Assembly: GCF_015523155.1 (NCBI RefSeq) | Contig: NZ_WAKW01000072.1 | Span: forward strand, 1-44,330 | Source of the DNA: Methanothermococcus sp. | Lineage (GTDB): Archaea; AGJL01; Methanococci; Methanococcales; Methanococcaceae | Length of the DNA stretch: 44,330 nt | Reading direction: 5' to 3' | In this document: positions 35,280 through 44,325 of the stretch, piece after piece | Numbering within the stretch: the stretch's first letter is position 1 | How the letters are laid out: each line of letters starts with the position of its first letter | Translations under genes and position numbers: made by a program | Notes under the pieces: generated by a model | Told to the model about the DNA's origin: nothing | The model's database searches: none | Seen by the model: the letters and a program-made list of their open reading frames with translations, nothing else

Positions 35280-36695
35280 TTAAATCCAAAGTTTCAATAA
35301 TAATTTTCCAAAATCTGTTATCTTTATAAGTGCATGTTCTTTTTCAATAAATCCATATTGAAGGAGGGGCTCTATCCTATCATAAGTTGTTCTCCTATGA
35401 ATACCAAGTGCTTTTGCGAGTTCCTCTATCTTTACTACACCACCCATTTCATTTATTTTTAATATGGTTTCTTTTGTAGCAGGATATTTTGTAACCATAT
35501 GGATTCCGTCTTTTGCACTAATGGAAGCTAAATCAGGAACTATGGAACACATTGATATAGTATAATTCATATATTCCCTTAAAACCACTTCTCCATAGGA
35601 TGTAAATCCAAAAATATTTAAAGGACTAGATTCTAAACTATTTTTTACAGATTCTTCCGATATTTCGGGTAAATATATGGATGAACAGCAGAATGTTAAT
35701 GGAGAATCATACTTTGGTGCAGTATTAATCAGTAATTCTGTGGAGTTCTCAAATAATTGCTTAATTTTTTCATCGGTTATATTTACCATTTTCAATTCGT
35801 TTCCTTCAACAATATTCGAACCACATATTAAAACTCCGTTTTTTATGGATATAGGGCCTTTTAAAAGAATCTCGCCATTGGTATTTAACAATCCAAATGT
35901 ATGAGATAGATAAAATTGCCTATCTTTTTGGAGCTCATCATAGGTGCCTTTGAATTTTGAAATATTTTTATAATAATCAAGTGCATTTATGCTGTTTAGC
36001 TTGTAAATATATCGTTTATTTGTTTCTGTTATGACCGTTTTATTTTTGGTTTCTACTGTATTGGATGATTTATCAGTTTCTGAGTAATTTCCATAAGCCA
36101 TTTTTGGTAAAATATCTCCGCCAAATGCTACGCAAACTACGCTATCAAAATAAACATCGTTGCAGTATTGGTATGTTTTTTTAAATTCAAAGTCATCAGT
36201 ATTAGTTCCCCCAAATATGGGAATTGTAATACCCAATACATCAATTATGCCTTTTAAAACCTCTTCTTCAAATTTACAGAAGTCCATAAATACCATGACG
36301 AATTTTGGAATCATGCCAAGATTTTTCATTGCATCCTGAATGGCTTTTTTCCCAGACTCCCTAGGGTTTATGGACACTCCCAAACCTACTCCAACACCTA
36401 TATTGATATACTTTGAATAGAGGATTCCAATCCCCACTCCTTTTTTTAGTAGTTTATTATTTACAATTTGAAATTTGGAGCTCCCCCCCACAACTGGTGT
36501 TTTAGTATTCATTATAAGCTTTACTCCGTTTAATATTTCCTCTGGGTCATAATCAGGAGAGGAAAATAAAAAAACGATGTTTGGGTGTTTTGAATATTTA
36601 TTTAATTGTTTCAATGCATTTGATGTGGCATGAGCTCCTGCTTTTAGTGGGTTGTCGTCGTCTGAAAATCCCTGTCCGAACTCTATGAATCTCAC
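35280..36695 (-). CDS. FIST sensory domain protein with C-terminal winged helix
   Basis: A 471-residue protein. FIST_N fills about 25-210 (NIVFLFSSPDYDPEEILNG, TKTPVVGGSSKFQI, GVGLGVSINPRESGKKAI, IPIFGGTNTDDFEF), FIST_C about 225-395 (INALDYYKNISKFKGTYDEL, FCCSSIYLPE, FGFTSYGEV). The last 70 residues are a winged helix: TKETILKINEMGGVVKIEEL, ALGIHRRTTYDRIEPLLQYGFI. FIST domains are thought to bind small ligands such as amino acids and usually occur alone or with kinase or methyl-accepting modules. GTG start at 36695 with GGTGTTAAT upstream. Divergent from a two-component system about 530 bp away; a one-component regulator of that locus is a reasonable guess. Confidence 0.85.
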   Translation of the reverse strand: MRFIEFGQGFSDDDNPLKAGAHATSNALKQLNKYSKHPNIVFLFSSPDYDPEEILNGVKLIMNTKTPVVGGSSKFQIVNNKLLKKGVGIGILYSKYINIGVGVGLGVSINPRESGKKAIQDAMKNLGMIPKFVMVFMDFCKFEEEVLKGIIDVLGITIPIFGGTNTDDFEFKKTYQYCNDVYFDSVVCVAFGGDILPKMAYGNYSETDKSSNTVETKNKTVITETNKRYIYKLNSINALDYYKNISKFKGTYDELQKDRQFYLSHTFGLLNTNGEILLKGPISIKNGVLICGSNIVEGNELKMVNITDEKIKQLFENSTELLINTAPKYDSPLTFCCSSIYLPEISEESVKNSLESSPLNIFGFTSYGEVVLREYMNYTISMCSIVPDLASISAKDGIHMVTKYPATKETILKINEMGGVVKIEELAKALGIHRRTTYDRIEPLLQYGFIEKEHALIKITDFGKLLLKLWI

Positions 36696-36914
36696 ATTAA
36701 CACCGCCATATTATGCTTTTGATAAAATAAACAACATATAATAAAACTATAATAACTGTAATTAATAAATTATATTATTAATTAAATATGGTCAATCTAT
36801 TAATGTTATACTTATAAATTTTGAATTTTTCAATAATAAATATATTTATTTAAATTTTCATAAACATAAATATTAAGGTAAATAAACTATAGAAAATATT
36901 ATTTTATAAATTTT

Positions 36915-36934
36915 GGAGGATAATAACTATGTAA
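36915..36934 (+). promoter_or_regulatory. Ribosome binding site followed by a start-stop pair (ATG TAA)
   Basis: GGAGG at 36915-36919 stands 9 nt before an ATG at 36929 that is followed at once by TAA. The remainder of 36696-37070 shows no coding frame. It may be a dead gene start or a minimal regulatory frame upstream of the two-component genes. Confidence 0.3.
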
Positions 36935-37070
36935 AAATTCATTTATATATTCGGTGAAACATTTTCTAATAATTTTATTAAAATGATTGCTATTTAATCA
37001 ATGCAACTATAATAATTTCTTACCATATAATTAAATCAAGGAGATAGCATAGGCGAAATAAAAAATTTCC

Positions 37071-37231
37071 TCCTACTGTTATCACTAAAAAAACAAAAAT
37101 CGTGATAACATCTTGGGGAAACCTTCGGTTTCCTACTGTTATCACTAAAAAAAGAAAAATCGTGATAACATCTTGGGGAAACCTTCGGTTTCCTACTGTT
37201 ATCACTAAAAAAAGAAAAATCGTGATAACAT
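37071..37231 (+). repeat. Tandem 60-bp repeats ending on the response regulator start codon
   Basis: Copies at 37071-37130 and 37131-37190 differ in one base; a third, cut at 41 bp, runs 37191-37231 and supplies the ribosome binding site and the start codon. Each unit contains TGTTATCAC ... GTGATAACA (9-bp arms, 16-nt A-rich loop); the two full units also contain GGAAACC-TTC-GGTTTCC, completed by the first bases of the following copy. In the full units the sequence after GTGATAAC is ATCTTGG; in the last it is ATGG. The region 36696-37070 before it contains only AT-rich DNA and the start-stop element. Confidence 0.92.
37197..37230 (+). promoter_or_regulatory. Hairpin that would sequester the response regulator ribosome binding site
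   Basis: TGTTATCAC (37197-37205) can pair with GTGATAACA (37222-37230). The second arm contains the Shine-Dalgarno GTGAT and the first base of the ATG at 37230. Folding of the mRNA would hide the translation start. Upstream copies offer alternative partners for the same arm. A DNA operator role for the dyad is equally possible. Confidence 0.55.
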
Positions 37232-37607
37232 GGCTAAAATTCTTGTGGTTGAAGATAACAAAGACATATTGAATCTTGTGAAAATAATACTTGAAGTAAA
37301 TAATTATGAGGTTTTAACAGCACATGATGGTTATGAGGCCATAAAATTAATGGAATGTATGCCAGATTTGGTGTTGTTGGATATAATGATGCCGGGAATG
37401 AGTGGATGGGAAGTTTTAGACATTATAAGGTCAAAAAAAGAGTGGAAAAATACTCCTGTGATAGCCTTAACAGCCCTTGCTCAGGAGAAAGACATTAAAG
37501 CAGGTGTTAAAAAGCACTTAGATAATTATATCATAAAACCGTTTGAAAAAAAGGAATTGCTTGATAAAATAAACCGTGTTTTAGAAGAATATAAATTAAA
37601 TAAATAA
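37230..37607 (+). CDS. Single-domain response regulator (CheY-like receiver)
   Basis: A 125-residue receiver domain: acidic pair Glu8/Asp9 (VVEDN), phosphoacceptor Asp51 in LVLLDIMMPGMSG, Thr in ALTALAQ and Lys in YIIKPFEKKEL. No output domain follows, so it acts by protein contact or as a phosphate relay. The histidine kinase gene begins 31 bp downstream and is the likely partner. The start lies in the last copy of the 60-bp repeat. Two-component proteins are scarce in Methanococcales, so acquisition from another lineage is plausible. Confidence 0.92.
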   Translation: MAKILVVEDNKDILNLVKIILEVNNYEVLTAHDGYEAIKLMECMPDLVLLDIMMPGMSGWEVLDIIRSKKEWKNTPVIALTALAQEKDIKAGVKKHLDNYIIKPFEKKELLDKINRVLEEYKLNK

Positions 37608-37638
37608 TAGATGAAATAAGATATATATAGGTGTAAAT

Positions 37639-39573
37639 ATGGGCAAATTACCCACCATAAAAAAATTTGGAACAAAATTAACAATTTATTCAATAGTTAT
37701 TGCATTAATACCCATATTGATTTTAGGGACGACATCAACGGATATTATAACAAAAACCATGAATGAACAGGCCCAGGGAAAAATAAACACTGATTTACAC
37801 ACCGCTGAAGGTTTCATGGCAGATCAAATTGATAAATTATCTACGGTATGTCAGTATTCTGCCAATTCAAAAGATACAATAACTGCACTTAAAAATAACA
37901 ATATTTCAGAATTAAAAAAAATCACCATACTGGCAAAAAAATCAGGGGGTGCTGATTTTGCAACAATATTTAACAGTGGTGGATATGTTGTGGCAAGGTC
38001 AAACAGTAATTTAACAAATGATACTGAACTCTTACCTCTTGTAAAAAAAGCACTTAATGGAAGGGGTATATCATCTATCGAAATATTGGATGAAGATACT
38101 GTAAAAAAGGAAAATCTTGAAAATAAAACCAAAATAAATATTATCAAAACAGAGGATTATGAATCAATTTCAGGAGATTCAATAATAAATAAATCCGTAG
38201 AAAAAAGAGCTCTCGCACTGGTATCCATTAAACCTATTAAGGATGATAATGGAAGTATTATTGGAGCAATAATGATATCAAAAATATTGAATAAAGACAA
38301 TTCCCTTGTGGATAAGATAAAGAAAGCTACAAATGATACTGCAACGATATTTCTTGATGGTCTTAGAATATCCACAAATGTTCAGGAGGATAATAAAAGA
38401 GCTATTGGAACCTTTGTTTCAAAGGAAGTTTATGATAAAGTTATAAAAAATGGAAAAATTTATTATGGAGGGGCTTTTGTTGTTAATGAATGGTATTTAA
38501 CTGCATATGAACCTATAAAAAATAGCAACAATGAAATTATAGGAATGTTGTATGTGGGAATGCCTAAAAAACCATTTATAGTTCTTCAAAACAGTATAAA
38601 AAACCTTATACTTGAGGTTGGAATACTGGGGCTCCTCATAGCTCTAATGGTGTCTTTTGTAATGAATAGGAAAATTACAAAACCTCTTAAAGAGTTGAAA
38701 AAAGGAGCAGAGATGATTAGTAAAGGAAATTATGATTTCAGAGTTTATGTAAATACAAACGATGAATTTGGAGAACTTGCCAAGGTATTTAATAAAATGG
38801 CTGATGAGATAAAAAAATCAAATGAGAAACTCAAAAAACAAGCGAGAGAATTGGAAAAATCTTACAATGAATTGAAAGAATTGGATAAATTAAAATCAGA
38901 CATTGTGGCAATAGTATCTCATGAATTAAGAACACCTCTAACATCAATAAAAGGATATGTAGAGCTCGTGTTGGATGGAACGATGGGGGCAATTACTGAA
39001 ACTCAGAGAAAGTGCCTTAAAATTGCAAATGAAAATATCGATAGATTAAAAAGATTAATAGATAACATGCTTGATTTATCCAAAATAGAGCGTGGAGAAT
39101 TGGAAATGCAAATGGAAAAGATAAATTTAAAAGAAATCGTAGAAAATGTTATTAGTACTTTAAAACCAATTGCAGACGAAAAAAATATTAAAATAATATG
39201 TAAAATAAATGATGTGATTATAAATGGAGATAAGGACAGAATAACTCAGGTTTTAACCAATTTAATTGAAAATGCCATAAAATTCTCACCTGTTAATGAG
39301 AAGGTAGAAATTCAGGCATTAAGAGAGGGCAACTCTATTCATATAAAAGTTATAGACAATGGTCCAGGCATACCTAAGAAAGATTTAGATAAAATATTTG
39401 ATAGATTTTATCAAGTAGATTCTCCTGCAAAACGGATAAAAGGAGGCTCTGGATTGGGTTTGGCAGTGTGTAAAAGTATTGTAGAAGCCCATGGTGGAAC
39501 TATTTGGGTAGAGAGTAGCTTGGGCAGTGGAAGTATATTCCATATAATTATTCCAGTAAAAAATTTTTATTAA
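37639..39573 (+). CDS. Membrane sensor histidine kinase (Cache-type sensor, HAMP, HisKA, HATPase_c)
   Basis: A 644-residue kinase. A helix at about 13-33 and another at about 325-345 flank an extracellular Cache-like sensor (with SGGADFATIFNSGGYVVARS and YYGGAFVVNEWYLTAYEPI, GMLYVGMPKKPF). Then come HAMP (MNRKITKPLKELKKGAEMIS), a coiled coil, HisKA with the phosphorylated His428 in IVSHELRTPLTSIKGYV, N box NLIENAIKFSP, G1 DNGPGIP and G2 GGSGLGLAV. All catalytic motifs are intact. AGGTGTAAAT precedes the ATG. It forms an operon with the receiver gene; ligand unknown. Confidence 0.93.
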   Translation: MGKLPTIKKFGTKLTIYSIVIALIPILILGTTSTDIITKTMNEQAQGKINTDLHTAEGFMADQIDKLSTVCQYSANSKDTITALKNNNISELKKITILAKKSGGADFATIFNSGGYVVARSNSNLTNDTELLPLVKKALNGRGISSIEILDEDTVKKENLENKTKINIIKTEDYESISGDSIINKSVEKRALALVSIKPIKDDNGSIIGAIMISKILNKDNSLVDKIKKATNDTATIFLDGLRISTNVQEDNKRAIGTFVSKEVYDKVIKNGKIYYGGAFVVNEWYLTAYEPIKNSNNEIIGMLYVGMPKKPFIVLQNSIKNLILEVGILGLLIALMVSFVMNRKITKPLKELKKGAEMISKGNYDFRVYVNTNDEFGELAKVFNKMADEIKKSNEKLKKQARELEKSYNELKELDKLKSDIVAIVSHELRTPLTSIKGYVELVLDGTMGAITETQRKCLKIANENIDRLKRLIDNMLDLSKIERGELEMQMEKINLKEIVENVISTLKPIADEKNIKIICKINDVIINGDKDRITQVLTNLIENAIKFSPVNEKVEIQALREGNSIHIKVIDNGPGIPKKDLDKIFDRFYQVDSPAKRIKGGSGLGLAVCKSIVEAHGGTIWVESSLGSGSIFHIIIPVKNFY

Positions 39574-39685
39574 TTCTTAAATCTTCATGATTTAAATGTT
39601 TTTTATAACAAAGTTTTAAATATAATAATTTGTTAAATAAATAATCTCAAATATATTAAAATGTTTTCTCATGTTTGGTGATATT

Positions 39686-40603
39686 ATGCATTTATTAACT
39701 TTGGGAGATTTAGAGAGAAATGATGTTGAGAATATTATTAAAGACGCCATTTATTTTAAAGAGAATAGAAAAACCGAGGATATATTAAAAAATAAAAATA
39801 TAGCATTAATATTTGAAAGCCCCTCAACAAGGACAAGAATAAGTTTTGATATTGCAGTAAATGAGTTGGGGGGCCATTCTTTAATGCTCAATACCGGAGA
39901 AACCCACTTGGGAAAAAAAGAGAGTATAAAAGATACTGCAAAGGTAATGAGCAGATATGTGGATGGGATTGTTGCAAGGGTTAAAAATCATAAAACACTT
40001 GAAGAACTGGCAAAATACGGCGATGTTCCTGTAATCAATGCACTGAGTAATTTGGCACACCCGTGTCAGATATTGGCAGACCTATTAACAATAAAAGAGC
40101 ATAAAAACAAATTAAAAGGTCTTAAATTATCCTACTTTGGCGATGGTAATAATGTGTGTAATTCCCTATTGATTGGCGGAGCTCTGCTTGGAATGGATGT
40201 ATATGCTGCCACACCAGAAGGTTATGAACCAAATGCAATGTTTGTAAAAAAGGCATTGGAAATAGTGAATAAATACGGAGAAGGCAGTATAACATTAACA
40301 ACTGACCCAAAAGAAGGGGCAGAAGATGCAGATGTATTATACACAGATGTATGGATAAGCATGAGTGATAAAAACAAAGATTTGGAAGAAGTCAAAAGAA
40401 CATTCCCGCCTTATCAAATAAATGAAAAACTATTAAGTTATGCAAAAAATGATGCTATTGTAATGCACTGCCTTCCTGCAAATAGGGGAATGGAAATAAC
40501 TGATGATGTAATTGATGGAGAACAATCTGTTGTTTATGATGAAGCTGAGAATCGATTACACGCCCAAAAGGCCGTGTTTAAATATATATTTGATAAAAAA
40601 TAA
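39686..40603 (+). CDS. argF: Ornithine carbamoyltransferase
   Basis: A 305-residue enzyme of arginine biosynthesis that makes citrulline from ornithine and carbamoyl phosphate. Motifs: [11 protein letters not shown] (carbamoyl phosphate binding), [23 protein letters not shown] (ornithine site) and [12 protein letters not shown] with its reactive cysteine. The ATG at 39686 follows GGTGATATT; the in-frame ATG at 39671 is upstream of that site and is not used in this reading. Confidence 0.95.
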   Translation: MHLLTLGDLERNDVENIIKDAIYFKENRKTEDILKNKNIALIFESPSTRTRISFDIAVNELGGHSLMLNTGETHLGKKESIKDTAKVMSRYVDGIVARVKNHKTLEELAKYGDVPVINALSNLAHPCQILADLLTIKEHKNKLKGLKLSYFGDGNNVCNSLLIGGALLGMDVYAATPEGYEPNAMFVKKALEIVNKYGEGSITLTTDPKEGAEDADVLYTDVWISMSDKNKDLEEVKRTFPPYQINEKLLSYAKNDAIVMHCLPANRGMEITDDVIDGEQSVVYDEAENRLHAQKAVFKYIFDKK

Positions 40604-40639
40604 ATTCAATTTAGGTTAATACGACGATAATTTAAAAAG

Positions 40640-41497
40640 CTAAATATGGAAATCGTCTTTAATATCGGGCAGTTCATCGTGGGGTGTAATCAATATTGGC
40701 CTTTCCAATTCCTTCATTCTCTCTAATATTAATTCTTTTCCATCCTGGGTAAGTGCAAATATTGGAACAGATTTTCCCACCTGAACCTTCACGTGCCCTT
40801 TTACTGCCTCCAAAACACCCTTTGAAGCACAGCATGTAATTAAATCAAGATATTTCAAATATTTTTCAACACATGATTTATTATACCCTGTTGTATGAAC
40901 GCCAAATGTTATAATTCTTACGGATTTATCACATGTTTTTAATTCTTTAATTTTTTTAGCATCTTCTAAATTGCCTATACTTACCCCTATTTTTTTATAT
41001 CCTAATTCCAATGCCCTTTTAACTCCCTTATATTGGCTGATTTCTGCACCATCTTTATTTAATACAACACCACCGGCATTTTCTATTTTTTCAATAACTT
41101 TTGGAATTGGCGTAGTTTTTATTATTCCAGATATTCGCCCACACAACCCCTGAACTAAATATGGATTGTTTGTTATTACTGTTCCAGCACAGTCACTAAC
41201 AATTACCACAGCATCAAGTAGTTTATTTTTCAGTGCAGTCATGAATATTTCAGATGTTCCAAATCCAACTATACATTCTCTTGATTCAACGACCCTATTT
41301 TCCGTAAATAGTCCAAAATCCTTTATTCTAAATTCTATATTTTTTTTAATGGTTTCTTTATTTAATTCATCCATACCTCTATGTTTTGCAAATAATGGAC
41401 AATATTTTATTAGGGGCTCTCCAACTTCAACGACTTTTCCATTTTTTACAACCACCTTACATTTTCCAAGGGCCTCCATTATATGAATATCTTCCAT
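40640..41497 (-). CDS. Methanogenesis marker protein 8 (DUF2099)
   Basis: A 285-residue protein of the family found in nearly all methanogens. It contains VIVSDCAGTVITNNPYLVQGLCGRISG, a motif with conserved cysteines, IPKVIEKIENAGGVVL, and TFGVHTTGYNKSCVEKYLKYLDLITCCASKG. Several conserved Cys suggest metal or cluster binding. Its biochemical role is not known; distribution links it to methyl-coenzyme M reductase or its maturation. It lies 9 bp downstream of the sepF gene on the same strand. Confidence 0.85.
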   Translation of the reverse strand: MEDIHIMEALGKCKVVVKNGKVVEVGEPLIKYCPLFAKHRGMDELNKETIKKNIEFRIKDFGLFTENRVVESRECIVGFGTSEIFMTALKNKLLDAVVIVSDCAGTVITNNPYLVQGLCGRISGIIKTTPIPKVIEKIENAGGVVLNKDGAEISQYKGVKRALELGYKKIGVSIGNLEDAKKIKELKTCDKSVRIITFGVHTTGYNKSCVEKYLKYLDLITCCASKGVLEAVKGHVKVQVGKSVPIFALTQDGKELILERMKELERPILITPHDELPDIKDDFHI

Positions 41498-41506
41498 ATT
41501 TTCCCT

Positions 41507-41923
41507 TTATTCTTCTTCATTTTTTATCCCAGCAGCAGATGTTTCCTCAGGTTCTTTAACCAACTTTTCAATTACTACATTGTGAGGAACTGCCATTATC
41601 TTGCTTTCACATACTTTGATTATTGTTCCATTACATTCTGAAATTTTATCCTTCAAATATGCCAACAACTTTGCGTAATCCTCATCTATATCTCTATCCA
41701 AATTTATTGTGTTTGCAATAACAATATATCCAGCTTCAACCATTACAGATATGTCAGTTGCATCCCTGTAATCGTCGAGCTCGCAAACTTTTATTTTTAT
41801 AATATTGCCGTCATCGTGAATCTTAATTGGGACTTCAACATAATCATCAATTGTTACTGGATTAGAGTTTAATGTTTTTCCATCTCTTCCTTTAATTAAC
41901 TCCATTATTGATTTAAATACCAT
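41507..41923 (-). CDS. sepF: Archaeal SepF-like cell division protein
   Basis: A 138-residue protein. After a short N-terminal segment (MVFKSIMELIKG, a possible amphipathic membrane-anchoring helix) comes the SepF core: YVEVPIKIHDDGNIIKIKVCELDDYRDATDISVMVEAGYIVIANT and GTIIKVCESKIMAVPHNVVIEKL. Archaeal SepF anchors FtsZ to the membrane. The acidic tail EPEETSAAGIKNEEE is unstructured. TGGTGAAAAT precedes the ATG. The nearby minD-like gene and GTPase gene on the same strand support a cell-division context. Confidence 0.8.
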   Translation of the reverse strand: MVFKSIMELIKGRDGKTLNSNPVTIDDYVEVPIKIHDDGNIIKIKVCELDDYRDATDISVMVEAGYIVIANTINLDRDIDEDYAKLLAYLKDKISECNGTIIKVCESKIMAVPHNVVIEKLVKEPEETSAAGIKNEEE

Positions 41924-41951
41924 ATTTTCACCATTTATATTTTTATTTAAT

Positions 41952-42521
41952 TCACTTTTTTAGGAATTTTATAATCGTATCAATCAGATTTGTTATACCT
42001 TCGTATGTTATTGTTGATGTAAAAATAACTTTATTTTCCAATCTATCTTCAATATGGTTTTTTAAATAATCTCTTTTATCGTTATCAAGCAAATCACATT
42101 TATTGATAACAACTATAATGGGCTTTTGGTATCGATATTTAAGTAAATGATGAAGTTTTTCAAAGCTTTTTGATAGACCTTTTTCACCATCAACAACATG
42201 GATAATTACATCTGCCTTCTCCATCTCTTTATATGTTTCTTCAAGAATTTTTCCAACCATTATTGGAGATTTTTTCTCACCTACATAGAGCCCACCTAAA
42301 TCTACGAATGATATATTTGCAATTTTCGGCTCTTTTTTTGATTTACCGTATTTTAATTTTCCCCAGAATTTTTTTACCGGTCTCTTCGTAGTCCCTCCAA
42401 CTTCCGAAACATTTGAAATATACCTTCCAAAAATAGCATTCAAGAGTGCCGATTTCCCAGAATTTTCTGGACCTACCAAAACTATTTTAAATTCTTCTTT
42501 ATGTGGAGTATTATCTATCAT
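41952..42521 (-). CDS. Small Ras-like/Era-type GTP-binding protein
   Basis: A 189-residue GTPase: G1 GPENSGKSALLNAIFG, switch region with GGTTKRPVKKFWG, G3 DLGG, G4 NKCDLL and G5 FTSTITYEG. It lacks extra domains. ATG 42521 follows AAGGTGTAGT; the TTG at 42542 belongs to a weaker upstream extension. Between minD and sepF on the same strand. Archaeal one-domain GTPases of this type are often uncharacterised; a division or membrane role is suggested by context only. Confidence 0.85.
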   Translation of the reverse strand: MIDNTPHKEEFKIVLVGPENSGKSALLNAIFGRYISNVSEVGGTTKRPVKKFWGKLKYGKSKKEPKIANISFVDLGGLYVGEKKSPIMVGKILEETYKEMEKADVIIHVVDGEKGLSKSFEKLHHLLKYRYQKPIIVVINKCDLLDNDKRDYLKNHIEDRLENKVIFTSTITYEGITNLIDTIIKFLKK

Positions 42522-42558
42522 ACTACACCTTTTTTTAAACAATAATATATAAATATTT

Positions 42559-43350
42559 TTATTTATTTTTAAATCTTAAAAAAATCCTTTTTACCTTATC
42601 AATAAAACTTTTATTGTAAACTTCTTCTTCAATTTTATTCATATCCACATAAGAGCCAACAATTTTAAGTGCCAGCTCCATATATGCCTTTGATGAAGGG
42701 GATTTTGGAGAATACTCAATTACGCTCATCCTTTTCAATGTGGCATTTCTTATATTCTCATCCTCAGGTATGGTGCTAATTACTTTTTCATGAACAATCA
42801 TTTCAATTTCATCAATCCCCATTTCTCCAAAATCTCTTCCAGTTCTATTTAAAACAGCACCCAATATTGAAGTTCCTGCCATTTCACTACTTTGTTTTAT
42901 TTTAATTCCATCAGCTATTGAAAAGAGCTCAGGTGTTAGAACAATTAAAACCTTATCTGCTATTGCCAAATGGATAGCCATGTCTCTGTTTAACCCGGCT
43001 GGTGCATCTATTATTACATAATCGTAATCATCGGCAACATCGGATATAACTTCGGGAAATAAATCCAAATCAGATCTTTTATATCCTTCTATTGATAAAC
43101 TTGTAGGTAGTATGTGAGCTCCGGTTTTATGTTTATATATTGCATCCTTTACATCACATTCTCCCGAAAGAACATCATGTAATGAAGGTCTATTTTTTTC
43201 AAAATTAAATATTAAACCTAAATTAGCCATTGAAATGTCCCCATCTACAATAAGGGTCTTTTTTCCAATTTTTGATAGTGCAACCCCTAAGTTTGCAGAA
43301 GTTGTAGTTTTTCCTACACCACCCTTTCCAGAGGCTATGGTAATAATCAT
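42559..43350 (-). CDS. minD: MinD/ParA-family ATPase
   Basis: A 263-residue deviant Walker A ATPase: MIITIASGKGGVGKTTTSANLGV, LIVDGDISMANLGLIF, YVIIDAPAGLNRDMA and GAVLNRTGRD. The C-terminus (YNKSFIDKVKRIFLRFKNK) is a basic amphipathic helix like the membrane-targeting sequence of MinD. The ATG at 43350 follows GGTGATTTC; an upstream ATG at 43398 lacks a site and would add an unrelated hydrophobic stretch. Likely works in spatial control of division, motility structures or chromosome positioning. Confidence 0.88.
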   Translation of the reverse strand: MIITIASGKGGVGKTTTSANLGVALSKIGKKTLIVDGDISMANLGLIFNFEKNRPSLHDVLSGECDVKDAIYKHKTGAHILPTSLSIEGYKRSDLDLFPEVISDVADDYDYVIIDAPAGLNRDMAIHLAIADKVLIVLTPELFSIADGIKIKQSSEMAGTSILGAVLNRTGRDFGEMGIDEIEMIVHEKVISTIPEDENIRNATLKRMSVIEYSPKSPSSKAYMELALKIVGSYVDMNKIEEEVYNKSFIDKVKRIFLRFKNK

Positions 43351-43398
43351 GAAATCACCAGTATGTTTAATAATAATTAGTTTTATGATAAATAACAT

Positions 43399-44325
43399 TT
43401 AAATTTTATAATTTATTATTTTCATAATTTTTTCAGAACCTTCTGTTGGCTCGATTAATCCATCATATACATTTGACACTATTCTGTTTATCAATTTTAT
43501 TTTTATATTACTATTTTTTTTGCAGGATTGTATCATTAAAGGGCAGTTTAAGTATCGGTTTCTTAAAGAGTTTCTTTTCAATGGAAATATGTTTAGAAAA
43601 TTTAAAATATATATTCCAGTTGATTCATCTCTTTTATAACTCTCAGATATGTGATTATTTATGATGTATTTTATATTTTTATCCACACATTCCTTTATAA
43701 GATATTTGTTCATATTACCACAGATGATATCACAGGGATAACCATTTAATGCGTCTAGTATGTCTTTTCTACTTAATTTAACAGGTTTTATAAAATTATA
43801 AGGTATGTTGTTGCTTATGAAATAATCTTCAATTATCTTTTTACTCTTTAATGGTAATACCGCAGTTCCAATATCCAAAGATACTGCATATACATTAAAA
43901 TATTTTTTCAAGAAATCTAAAATGGATAAATCATAACTGCACTGAACTAAAACCATTATTTTTTGACCTTTTTTTAATCCTATTCTATTCAAAAATAAAA
44001 TTGCCTTTTCTTTTTTTTCATTTAGTATAACTCTGTCGATATAGTTTTCTACCCTTATTATTAAATTTTTGTCAATTTGGTGTTTTAAATCCTCTCTTAA
44101 TTTTCCAACGACCCACCCTCCAGGTCCTATAATTGTAGATTTATCGGAACGGGTTAAAGCGTAGATTATCAAAAATATAGATTCATTTTCTTTATTTGTA
44201 TTCTTATCTATTAGCTCAATATCCACTATTTCAAAATTCGTATTTTTCAGATTTAAATTTTTTCTTATTTCTTTTATTTTTTTAATTATTTCTTTTAATA
44301 ATTTTTCTTTTTCTTTAAATTGCAT
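43399..44325 (-). CDS. KH-like plus PP-loop-like protein, probably COG1365 type
   Basis: A 308-residue protein. An N-terminal helix is followed by IIGPGGWVVGKLREDL, a KH-domain GxxG-type RNA-binding loop (about 65-85). The second half begins GQKIMVLVQCSYDLSILDFLKKYFNVYAVSLD, which lines up with the start of a PP-loop ATPase domain but has VQCSYDLS where SGGxDS is expected, so the ATP pyrophosphatase site looks altered. CDIICGNMNKYLIKECVDKNIKYIINNHI and NCPLM give further Cys. An RNA-modification or thiolation role is possible. The ATG is 5 bp from the window edge, so the ribosome binding site cannot be judged. Confidence 0.55.
   Translation of the reverse strand: MQFKEKEKLLKEIIKKIKEIRKNLNLKNTNFEIVDIELIDKNTNKENESIFLIIYALTRSDKSTIIGPGGWVVGKLREDLKHQIDKNLIIRVENYIDRVILNEKKEKAILFLNRIGLKKGQKIMVLVQCSYDLSILDFLKKYFNVYAVSLDIGTAVLPLKSKKIIEDYFISNNIPYNFIKPVKLSRKDILDALNGYPCDIICGNMNKYLIKECVDKNIKYIINNHISESYKRDESTGIYILNFLNIFPLKRNSLRNRYLNCPLMIQSCKKNSNIKIKLINRIVSNVYDGLIEPTEGSEKIMKIINYKI

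Noticed and set aside
37020-37205. Minus-strand 61-codon frame with repeats of ITVGNRRFPQD
   Set aside because: It exists only because the 60-bp tandem repeat is a multiple of three; no ribosome binding site and no family resemblance.
37071-37231. CRISPR array
   Set aside because: The 60-bp units are directly adjacent with no spacers, and no cas genes are near.
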